In this document: positions 25,101 through 37,100 of the stretch, in pieces
How the letters are laid out: each line of letters begins with the position of its first letter
How positions within the stretch are numbered: the stretch's first letter is position 1
Assembly (NCBI GenBank): GCA_903813345.2
Contig: CAIIXF020000010.1
Location: forward strand, 14,505,181 to 14,569,180
From: Owenia fusiformis
Taxonomy: Eukaryota > Annelida > Polychaeta > Sabellida > Oweniidae
Length of the DNA stretch: 64,000 bases
Reading direction: 5' to 3'
Program-made: the position numbers and the translations under genes
Notes under the pieces: generated by a model
Databases searched by the model: none
Told to the model about the DNA's origin: nothing
The model's input: only the letters and a program-made list of their open reading frames with translations

Positions 25101-28100
25101 TGGAACTTCTGTTCACATATCCCTGATGGACTGAAGCATTTTAACAATGAACTTTTGTTTGCAGTTGATCCTACAAGTACCATTACTGAGACCAACACCT
25201 GTGATGACAAAGTGCCAGAGCCTGCTATCAAGCTAGATGAAGAACTTATATGCGAGCAACTCAAAGATGAAAATAATCTTAATACAGCAAGCTGTGACAC
25301 TGACTCGGGCATTGGTAATGATCAGTTTAATACTTTCGAGTAGTAACATTAATTATCCCATCGAAGTTCAGAGGGATATAGGGAACGCCTCTGTCCGTCC
25401 GTTTGGGCAATAACTCATATACAGTTGCCCCGATTTTGTTCATATTTTGTACACATATACCCTATGGGGCTAGAAGTTCTGCTTGAAAGCCGATTTTCAA
25501 AATGGCCGCTCATTTAAAAATGGCGGCTATTTTTACTCGAAAAGTAGTGGAGCGATTTTGTTCATATTTGGTATGTGAATACTATAAACATGGCACACTG
25601 TCTTTTGACACTTTTGATAAAAGGCGGACATTTTCAAAAATGGCCACCATTTTGAAAAATGGCTGCCATTTTAACGTATTTTACAATAACTCGAAAAGTA
25701 GTGGAGCCATTTTGTTCATATTTGGTATATGAATACATGTATAGTACATGCTGAGCATGGCACACTGTCTTATGATACTTTTGGTAGAAGGCAGCCATTT
25801 TTCAAAATGGCTACCATTTTTCAAAATGGCCACCATTTTAACGTATTTTACTATAACTCGAAAAGTAGAGGAGCGATTTTGTTCATATTTGGTATGTGAA
25901 TACTATAAGCATGGCACACTGTCTAATGACACTTTTGGTAGAAGGCGGCCAGTTTGAAAAATTGCCGCCATTTTAACATATTTTACTATAACTCGAAAAG
26001 TAGTAGAGCAATTTTGTTCATATTTGGTATGTGAATACTATAAGCATGGCACACTGTCTAATAACACTTTTGGTAGAAGGCGGCCATGTGGAGCGATTTT
26101 GTTCATATTAACGTATTTTACTATAACTCGAAAAGTAGTGGAGCGATTTTGTTCATATTTGGTATGTGAATACTATAAGCATGGCACACTGTCTAATGAC
26201 ACTTTTGGTAGAAGGCGGCCAGTTTGAAAAATTGCCGCCATTTTAACATATTTTACTATAACTCAAAAAGTAGTGGAGCGATTTTGTTCATATTTGGTAT
26301 GTGAATACTATAAGCATGGCACACTGTCTAATAACACTTTTGGTAGAAGGCGGCCATGTGGAGCGATTTTGTTCATATTAATGTATTTTACTATAACTCG
26401 AAAAGTAGTGGAGCGATTTTGTTCATATTTGGTATGTGAATACTATAAGCATGGCACACTGTCTAATGACACTTTTGGTAGAAGGTGGCCATTTTCAAAA
26501 ATGGCTGCCATTTTTGCTACATACTTTGTTTGTAAATATGCCAGCTGTGGCTGTTCGATGGGATTCGCTACACTTTGGGTTGCTGTTGTCTAGTTTTCAA
26601 TAATAACTAGAAAAACAGCAACTCCACGGAGTAGCAAATCCCACCGAACAAAACATGTTTTAATAAAAAAATTGAGCCAAATTCATCCACTGGTATTTGA
26701 ATTATCAACGATTATGTCTTTATGAAACATGGTTGCCATTTTGAAATTCAGCTGTCATCTTTAGATTTCTTCTTTAGCAGAGAATGTCCATCCAATGGTA
26801 TCTGGGTTATCAAAGATTACTTTTTTAATGAAAAATGGGAGCCATTTTGAAATTCAGCTATCGCCTTTGAAATTTCTTCTGAAGCAGATCTCCTTTTTCC
26901 CTAAACATCAGCATATAAAATTGGAACCAAATCCATCCACTAGTATTTGAGTTATCATTAATTACATTTTTCACGAAAAATGGCGGCCATTTTGAAATTT
27001 TGTGGCCATCTTGAAAATTTATATTTGAGCAGAACTTCTTTGTCTCTAGGCATCAGCATATAGAATTTGAACCAAATCCGTCAACTGGTATTTGAGTTAT
27101 CAAAGGTTACGTCCTTTATGAAAAATGGCGGCCACTTTGAAATTTAGCTACCACCTTGAAAATCCCTTCTTGAGCAGAGCTCCTATATCCCTAGGCATCA
27201 GCATCCAAAATTTAAACCAAATCCATTCAATGGTATTTGAGTTATCAAAGATAACGTTTTTTTTACGAAAAATGGCTGCCATTTTGAAATTTAGCTGCCA
27301 TCTTGTAAATCCTTTCTCGAGCAGAGCTCCTATGTCCCTAGGCATCAGCATCTAAAATTTGAACCAAATCCATTCAATGGTCTTTGAGTTATCAAAGATA
27401 ATGTTTTTTTACGGAAAATGGCCGCCATTTTGAAATTTGGCAGCCATCTTGAAAATGTCTTCTTGAGCAAGGCTCCTTTGTACCAAGGCAACAGCATATA
27501 AAATTTGAACCAAATCCATCCACTAATATTTGAGTTATTAAAGATTATATTTTTTCCGAAAAATGGCCGCCATTTTGAATTAAGCAGCCATATTGAAAAT
27601 TCCTTCTCGAGCAGAGGTCCTACACCCATAAGGCATAAGCCTATAAAATTTGAATGAAATCCGTCAACCGGTATTTGAGTTATTGCCCGGACACACGAAC
27701 GGACGGACAAATGGACGGACGGACGAACGGACGGACGAACGGACGGACGGACGGACGAACGGACGGACGGACGGACGGCTTTTCTATATCCCCCTCGAAC
27801 TTCGTTCGGTGGGATAACTACAAATCTGTAAAGTGAAACACGTCCTGTATAAATATATTTTTCAATGTCCATTACCAATTAACCTCTTGAATCCCAGGCT
27901 TTAAAATCGGCTTAAAACCTGAGAATTTTTCATTTTTGCAAGCTTTTGACATTTAAAAACAGGTGATGCTCAATTTGGTGAAATTAAATTTTAATTATTT
28001 TGCAGTTGATACTACAAGGATGGACAAGTCGATATCAGAGCTTGAGCTTGAGGCCAATGAGTCTCTAATATGTAACAAGAAAGAGCTACAAGTTGATGGG

Positions 28101-31100
28101 GACCTTTCAAAGACAACCAGCAAAGACACCAACTCAGATTATAATCAAAACACGCTTGGATTCAAACATGAATCTGACATTAACAGAGAAAACAAGATCA
28201 CTGAATCTGACTATCCAAAGGTACATAACAAAGAACCAATATGTAATGAGATTGACGGTTCACTTCAAAGTGTTAGTGATGATGAAAACCATGAATTGAT
28301 AGCCCATCAACAGACTGATACAGAAGAGCTGGTGAAGGTTACAAGTCCTGGCCCAAAACCACTCATGCAAGAGAAAAACAATATAGCACATGCAAACAGT
28401 GACCAACATGGATTAATGAAAAATCAGAATAACAATGAAAATTCTTGTTTAACAGGTGATGTGGTTATTCCTGAAAGCTGCAGGGATATCAAAATCAAGA
28501 AATCTGCTGTATCACTATGTCGACTACCCATGGGGAATGGAATGGTATGCACTGAGAAAGTACTCAAGATGACATGCAAATCGATAAAAAGGCAAAATTG
28601 TAAACCTAAAATAAAAACACATTCATACTCTGAACTTTCTAAAATATCAATAAATAGTGATACTCTGAAACATAAGAATAAGAATTTGAATGGGAGGAGG
28701 AAGCCTTTCAAATGCAAAGTTTGCTCCAAATCGTATGTTAAAAAAGCATATCTTACAAGACATATGGGTATTCATTCTAATGAAAAAAGTACAAGACATA
28801 TGGGCATTCATTCTAATGAAAAAAGTACACGACATATGGGCATTCATTCTAATGAAAAAAGAAGATTCAAATGTGATGTGTGTCCAAAAACATTTAAAGC
28901 AAAAAATAACCTCGTTACACACAGGCGTATTCACACTGGTGAGAAGCCATTCAAATGTTCAATATGTGATAAGTCATTTAGTCAAAGTCCTGCCCTTCAG
29001 ACACACATCCGTATCCACACTGGGGAAACACCATTCAAATGTAAATTCTGCCCTAAGGCATTTGGAAACAAAGCTAATTTCGACACTCATTGCCGAATTC
29101 ATACTGGTGAAAAACCTCATAAATGTGAATTTTGTTCTAAAGCATTCACTGATAGGTCTAGCTATATGAGGCATTATCGTATCCATACTGGAGTGAAATA
29201 CAAGTGTGAAATCTGTTTGAAACTATTCAGTGATACTTCAAGTCTTTGGAGACATAAGAAAATCCACACTGGATTAAAGCCATATAAATGTGCGTTCTGT
29301 TCCAAAACATTTTTTGAAAGGGGAGGTCTAGGATCACATTTACGAACCCATACTGGAGAAAAACCTTTCAAATGTTTTATTTGCTCCAAGGCATTCCATA
29401 GTCTTGGACCACTTCAGGGGCATATTCAAACACACACTAGAGAGAAACCATTTAAATGTGATGTATGTTCCAAAACATATACAACTAAACACATTCTTGC
29501 ATCTCATAAGCTTGTTCATAGTAGAAAGTAAATCGGATGGAAAGAATTCCCTCAATATTCAAGTCAAGTAACACAAGAATGTATCAAGACTTTTTGTTCT
29601 TCAATATAACATATTTTTATATTCAAGTTGAATTAAATGGACAACATTATCTTGCTTTGGATTTATCCCGTTCAGTACTATCCTTTAATTGAGTTATTTA
29701 GTACAATACTTAAGTACTATGCTTGTTTTTGAGTTATGTAGTATAATGTTAAGAATACTTACTTAGTATTATGTCTTTACTTAGTTTTTACTAAATAGTT
29801 AGTATTATAGTATTTAGTAATTTACTTATATTTTATAATAACAGTTAGTTAAAAGTTGTCTTATAACACAGGCTGGTATCGAAAAAATTGTCCGCTGTGA
29901 CGGAGCGTGCTATTTTGCATAGAAACACTAGGAAATCCACACAATTTATTTTTTTACTCATATGTTTTGCTATATCAAAGAAAATTACTGACTCCATGCA
30001 ATGAATATATCATTTGCGGGTAACTTTAACTTCTGTTTGAAGTCCAACAACGCTAAGAGTAAAATCTATTGAAAACGGCGTAGGAGTATCATACTCCAAA
30101 ATTTACCATTTCTTTTATTTCTTTTTAATGGTACAATATAGCGACACGATAATATTTACATATGTTTTCAGCATAACTCTAAAGGTATTAATGAGATCTT
30201 TATGTATTGGGTATTTTTAATTTTTTTTTATAAAAAATAATGTTTACATTTTTTGTCTGCTGTGACGGAGCAGTTTCAAATCTGAAATACGTTAAGAATT
30301 TAAATTTATAATATATCTCTTTATAACTACACGTTAGAGGAGGGAGCGTATCAAATCTCTTTCGTAAAGTATTCTGAAAAATAAAACGGAATAAAAGTAC
30401 ACAATTCAAATTCTGAGATGTATATACGACCACTCTTTAAGCTTCTTTTCTCAGTTTGTACTGTAATCCAAGTTATGCATGGTAACTCATGAAAATGATA
30501 GTCAACTTTATTTCAGTATAGGGTATTTGCCTTTCGTTGTGCCTACTGTGGATCCATCACCTGACATGGTCATTTTTTATGGTAACTTATATACAGTAAT
30601 ATTATGTGGTAAAAGGTTATACATCTGTCGGAATGCAGGATGTCTGTGCGCTATTTCGAATAAATTCATATTATCCCTATTTCTGTTACGCGGTAAACAC
30701 GATACAAAAATATGCCATATTCCGCAACGAATATGCCATATTCACTTGCGGTGTATGACAGATTCACCTGCGGTATATGGCATACAAACTAACCAATGAG
30801 AACGTGAAACGGAAGTATGTAATTGTCAATTGCATCGATTGAACGAACAAGTAAAACTTTATAAATCATTATAATGATTACTGAATCAACAGTACAGTTT
30901 ATCGAATACATCAACGTATGCAGAAGTATCACTCACCAATCTCACATAATAAACTTACCCAATCAATCCAGGATTCATATATTAGTACTCGACGCACTGA
31001 CAGTAATGGTAATCCAGCGTAGTTTTACATTCAGAGTCGATTCTCGCAACCAATCAAACCAAGTCTTTCTGTATCACGTTTTTTCACCTGCGGAATATGT

Positions 31101-34100
31101 CATATTCACCTTCTGTATATGGCATATTCCGCAAGTGAGTATGACATATTCTGAAGGTGAGTATCGGGTATTCACTGAATTCAATGCATCACATATTCAC
31201 TGCGGAATTTCGCATACTCACCTGCAGAATATGCCATATACCGCAGGTGAGTATGGCATATTCACCCGTATCACAAATACCGCGCAACCATGAATGTATG
31301 ACATATTCCGCGTAACAATTTACACTACACGTGATATTCTAAGACGTCTTGGCGAAACGTATTAGAAATATTATGTTGAGTTTACACCATGTTGATTCAT
31401 GTTGATTTCAGTACAAACCTCCGAAAAATGCTAAGAGTGGTCGTTTTTATATCTCAGATTTACATTACCCCAGATCTCTCAGAGGCTACTTCTCATAATT
31501 TAGGAAAGTGATTTGTGACGTTCTCTCTTCTAAGGGTACTTTTAAAAGGTATAATTTGAATCTTAAATTCTTAACGTAGTTCACAGTTAAAACTGCTCCG
31601 TCACAGCTGACAAAAAATGTAAACATTATTTTTTATAAAAAATATTAAAAATACCCAATACATCAAGATATCATTAATACCTTCAGAGTTATGCTGAAAA
31701 CATATGTAAATATTATCGTGTCACTATATTGTACCATTAAAAAAGAAATAAAAGAAATGGTACATTTTGGAGTATGATACTCCGACGCCGTTTTCAATAG
31801 CTTTTACTCTTAGCGTTGTTGGACTTCAAACAAAAGTTAAAGTTACCCGCAAATGATATACCCATTGCATGGAGTGAGAAACTTTCTTTGGTATAGCGAA
31901 ACATATGAGTAAAAAAATAAATTGTGTGGGTTTCTTAGTGTTTCTATACAAAATAGTACGCTCCGTCACAGCGGACAAATTTTTCGATACCAGCCTGTGT
32001 ATAAGCATCTAAATATATAATAGAGTATCATCATTAGTGAACATGTATAATGAAACTATGTGTAAATGCTCTTGAGATGTATTTTAAGAAAAATAAAAGT
32101 TATTTTACTAATGCATTGTGTTATTCAAATGTGATTTCAATGTACCGATGCAATGAGCAGCCATATTGAAAATGACGGATGGACGCACCTAGGCCGACAA
32201 TATGGCCCCACACTAAGCATCTAAATATATAATAGAGTATCATCATTAGTGAACATGTATAATGAAACGATGTGTAAATGCTCTTGAGATGTATTTTAAG
32301 AAAAATAAAAGTTATTTTACTAATGCATTGTGTTATTCAAAGGTGATTTCAATGTACTGATGAAATGAGCGGCCATATTGAAAATGCCTTCTTGCAGTCT
32401 TGAGCAGATGTCCTCTGTCCATAAGACATTTAGCCTATAATGATCAAATTTTAGAAATGACAATTTAGTTTACATTTCTTAAAAAGGTGGCCATTTTAAA
32501 ATTCAGTGGCTATCTTGAAAATTCCTTCTTGAGAAGGACTCCTCGGGCACCAGAATAATAAAAATTTAAGCATTGCTAGACATTCAGACGGACTGACTTT
32601 TCAATATCCCTGACAGACTTCTGTGGGATAATTATATTTTAGTAACATACCCCTAAAGCTGATAAGATTTGCAGAACATTGAATAAATTGTGGGTCAACA
32701 TGCACCATAATTTATCATTTGTGACCTTTTTCACAATAACATTGCTAAAAAAATAACAAAAACAAAGAACGGTTTAGATTACAGATACAAATGCACATAT
32801 CCCAACATGATCAATCCTCTCATTTGTATCTTTCTATTCTAATTAGTCAAAGAGCAATTCAGTTGATTATTTTGTGAATCCTGAATTCTGGATAAATAGC
32901 TTCAACCAATTTACTTAGTAAAGTTGCTATTCTTTAATCCAAATGTGATTTGATCCCTTTTGGGTTATCAAGTTTCTTGTTTCAATCATGATATCCCTGG
33001 CACTGAAATATTACACATTGTTTTGGCTGAGAAGTATAAATATTTTGTCTAGAAATATCACTATGTTTACCTACTGGCATTCATTCAAATAGTGATAAGG
33101 GTACCAACACATATAATATAAGATGCAGAGCATTGTGCTGATCTGTATCCTGCTTCTGATACACAGAGGTAAGTACTTTTAAAGAGGTGATCTTGAAATC
33201 CATAAGGGGTGGGCATGCAAAATATCACTACCTGTCATTTGTAACAGATGCCTTAACACCAAACACCAACCGCCAAACACCATCCACAAAAAAAAGTTGA
33301 GACTATACTTCTGGTGGTGACATAAATAATCTAATTGAATTATTGACACTTTTGGGCAGTTTAGGACATACAGTAGACATAGGAAATAGACAATTAGCCA
33401 AGATACCTTCATGATCAGTGAGAAAAGAATGAAAATGAGTGGACAATTCTTTTGACTCGCCAAGTGAGCTAAAAAAGAGATCAAACTTATGAACACTGTC
33501 AAGGTATCAAATGTGTTAATAAAATCTGCACACCCTTATATCTGTATGTATTTGTTTGTAACATGATTGCATGATTGAAACCTGCACATCATGTTAGATG
33601 ATCCACTGAAATTAAAACATGTCCGCATTGCTTCTAAAATAGGTGCTGGTAGAAAAAAGCAGAAATCTGCCCATTTGGCTGATTCAAATCAACATGTCAC
33701 AAAGGATGCTTTCAAATTAACACATAAAGAAGTGCAGGCATTAAAGTACATCCCTGATGGGAAATTCAACTCTAAAGATTGCTTGGAGGTCTTAACAAGT
33801 ATTGACAATAACTTCATGGATAAGGGTAAGGAACTGAGAGATGGTGTCAAAATGTTGAAAAACAAGTTGATTCCTGATTCCATTATGGTTCTAACACCCC
33901 CCCCCACCCCCTCTGTATCATGACCTTTGAATTCATTTAATTTACTTTCAAATAAATTGTTACTAGATAGAATCTACAATTCCCACCTACATGAAATAAA
34001 CAGTTTTCTTCCTTACTACTGTAGATTGGGTTAATTTGGCGATTTTGCCATTTTTGGCATATTGGCGGCTATTTAATTTGGCCAACACTTGACACCACAA

Positions 34101-37100
34101 CTTACATATACACTGGAAGAAAATGCATAGTGTTACACCTATTCTTTCAATTCAGCTACTATATCTTGTAATTCATTGTTCAAGCAACTCCCCTGAGCCA
34201 ATTTAGAAGTGATATGTTCTGATTATCCCCCTTGTCCTTTTTAGAATTTGAAAAACTAAACCAGAAATGACTTAAATACACCTGAGGAAATCCCCAGGGA
34301 TCCTTTTTAAACTTTGGCGAAGATGTAAATAGGCATTTTTTTCAATTTTACCAAATTTGTGAATGCCAAATTAACCCAACTTACAGTATCTCTGAAAATG
34401 CAGTTAAAATCTTCGTGACAATTTAGCTGATAATTTTGTTGAACCCTGATTCCTTTTTAATAGGATGGTATATCATTGCACCACGTATGAACAATACCAA
34501 AAGGAAAATCAAAGTTTATTGTGACCAACCAGACCTAGATGGCAACTTTGGAGGTTGGACAGTAATTCAAAGAAATGATGGAACAAAATCAATGAATCAC
34601 AACTGGAAAAAGTACAAAACTGGTTTCAAAGATGGTGAAAGCTTCTGGTTAGGAAACGACAACATATATGACATATTTGAAAACCAAACAACACCAATGA
34701 TGATGATGATTGAGGGATGGTCCAAGATGTACGGCAATAACAATCATCGAAGTGCAATTTATAATGGTGTTACTATCAAGAATGAAGCTAACAAATATGA
34801 ACTTTGTGCAAATAGCATCACTGGCTTTGATCCTTTGGGCCTGAGTAAATTTGATCCCCCATGTGTAAGATTCAGTACTAATGATGAAGATAACGACAAT
34901 GCTGTGAATGCAAACTGTGCTGAAATGTTTGGAGGAGGGATGTGGTACACAAACTGTACAGATTTGAATGTAAATGGTCATAATGGAGTAACTGATACAA
35001 AGACGAGAAAACGGAAGACTCGAAATAATGACTATTCTTTCACCAAAGGTAATACATATTTGTATATTGATCAGGCAGAAAAAAATTGCAAATATTATAG
35101 CACTTTAATACACGGACTTGACTCAAACAGGCATTCCTTTCAAGAACAGATTTACTTTACATGTTTATCTAAACTTGATCTTATAAAATGTTGTTCTAAT
35201 GATTTTGATTTGATTGAGTTAACCCTTTCCCGACGTGAATATAAGAGGAAAATGTTGGCCCTGGTGACGGGTAAGTAAGAGCAGTTTTTAGGGGAAAACT
35301 GAAAATTACCTGTGCCCAGGGACCTATACCTTGAATTTTATCACTGAAATACATTTTTTAGTAAGGACTATCATATTAGAACAAATTTGGTGTAAAATAC
35401 TGAATAGAACTGGAGATACTATCATTTCATCGATGTATATAAATAAAAATTATGGTGCCAAAAGGAGCCTATCGTCCTGAAAGGTATTACATAATAGGGC
35501 TCCATATGGAGCCAATCGTCGTGAAAGGGTTAAAGCTGGACTTCCCTCCGAAACGCAATCTTGGGTTGTTTCGGGGGTGAACTTTATCATTTTGAGTTTA
35601 ATGAAAGATTATAGAATGATGAACAAATGGGGCAAATCTTGTGTAGAAATACTTACGATAAATGTGTCATTTCAAAGATTTTTCATTGAATTTGCTTCGA
35701 TCGGTGCCGGCGATATGATTTTGGAAAGGTTTCTAAATGAAGAACGTGACGTCACTTCCGAATCATAGCATTCAAAATAAGTAGCGTTTAATTACTCCCA
35801 TTTTCACAGGAACACGGTGGTGTAGGGGTAGAGTCCTCGCTTGGCACGCGGGAGGCCCGGGTTCGAATCCCGCATTGCCTTTTTATTTTTTTAACTAAAT
35901 GATTGTTCTTTGATATTACGCAGAAAAAAACAATTTTTATTTACATAAACTTTATATCAGAGCTTGAAAATGTAAAAACAATATATGTCAACATATTGCG
36001 TTTTGGAGCGATGTGCAGGTTTAAACAAGACACATGGTGATAAATATCACACTTAGGAGAGCAAAATTGTCACCACATAATTTACTCAGCATACCTTACT
36101 CACTTCGAGAGCCATGTTAGATTTTGAAACTTATGGCTCTCAAACGCAAAAGTGGACAGCTCATCGATTGTGACCTTTGAAATCGAATTAAGTCGATCAG
36201 CGGCCTACTTTTGTTCTCTAACTATGCTATACATCATTATCATCCTTCTGTGCAAGTATTGGAGTGCTGAGGTACTTCCTTTTCGATCAAGACTTGTAAT
36301 TGTTAGTCGAGTGAATGTTTTTACTGCCGAATTTCAATATGGCGTTTTCTGCTCGGACATTTTCGTACATTTCCGGAGGTTGTCCGAACCTAACTCATTC
36401 TCAAAATTCATTTCGTTCGTTGCGTATCTCGCGCCTAGCAAACCGCCATATTGGAAATAGGTCTGAAAAAACATTCACTCGATGAACAATTTACAAGTCT
36501 TGATCGAAAAAGAAGTATTTCAGCGGTCTAATACTTACACGGATTGATGATACTGATGTAAGACACAGTTAGAGACCAAAAGTAAGCCGCTGATCGACTT
36601 AATTCGATTTCAAAGGTCACAATCATGGAGCTGTCCAAATGCTCAGTGGGAAAGCTATTATATCAAAATCCAAATAGCTTTCGCAGGAAGTAAAGCATAC
36701 CCAGATCTAGGCACTAGTCTGTTCTTGCACACATAAAATCAAGTTGAACATGTTATATAATAGGTTTTTCTGGAATTTTGATGACAAGAGATGATTTGTA
36801 GTCTCAAACTTTGAGAAACTTAGATACCATATCCTGATTAGTAGTGTTAGGTAACATTGTTTGTGACCTAGGTTAATAATGTCGAATTAAGGCCTTGAAA
36901 ATTTCACTTTTTCACACCTTGTAATTAAGCTGACCTAAATCTGAATCCATATAATCAATTTAAAAAAATGTTGACTTTTGAAGGTCAACCAAAGGTCAAA
37001 TCTCAAATGTAAGGTCAGATTTGAACTCATAAGAACTTTTGGGTGATTTACAAATAATTGGTCAATTTGAAGCAAGGTCAAAAATTCAAAATGGCTGACT

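Noticed and set aside
25748-26593. Plus-strand frames with repeated ERFCSYLVCEYYKHGTLS
   Set aside because: Tandem repeat units of element A read in frame, not a protein family I can support.
27345-27878. 177-codon minus-strand frame with VRPSVRPSVRPS repeats
   Set aside because: The repeats come from the GGAC/GTCC tetranucleotide run at the end of element B and the rest is element sequence.
30874-31293. 139-codon plus-strand frame in the 2.1 kb inverted-repeat element
   Set aside because: Composition follows the short bidirectional motifs; no domain or conserved block is visible.
34649-34981. 110-codon minus-strand frame opposite fibrinogen-like exon 3
   Set aside because: Shadow of the coding exon on the other strand.
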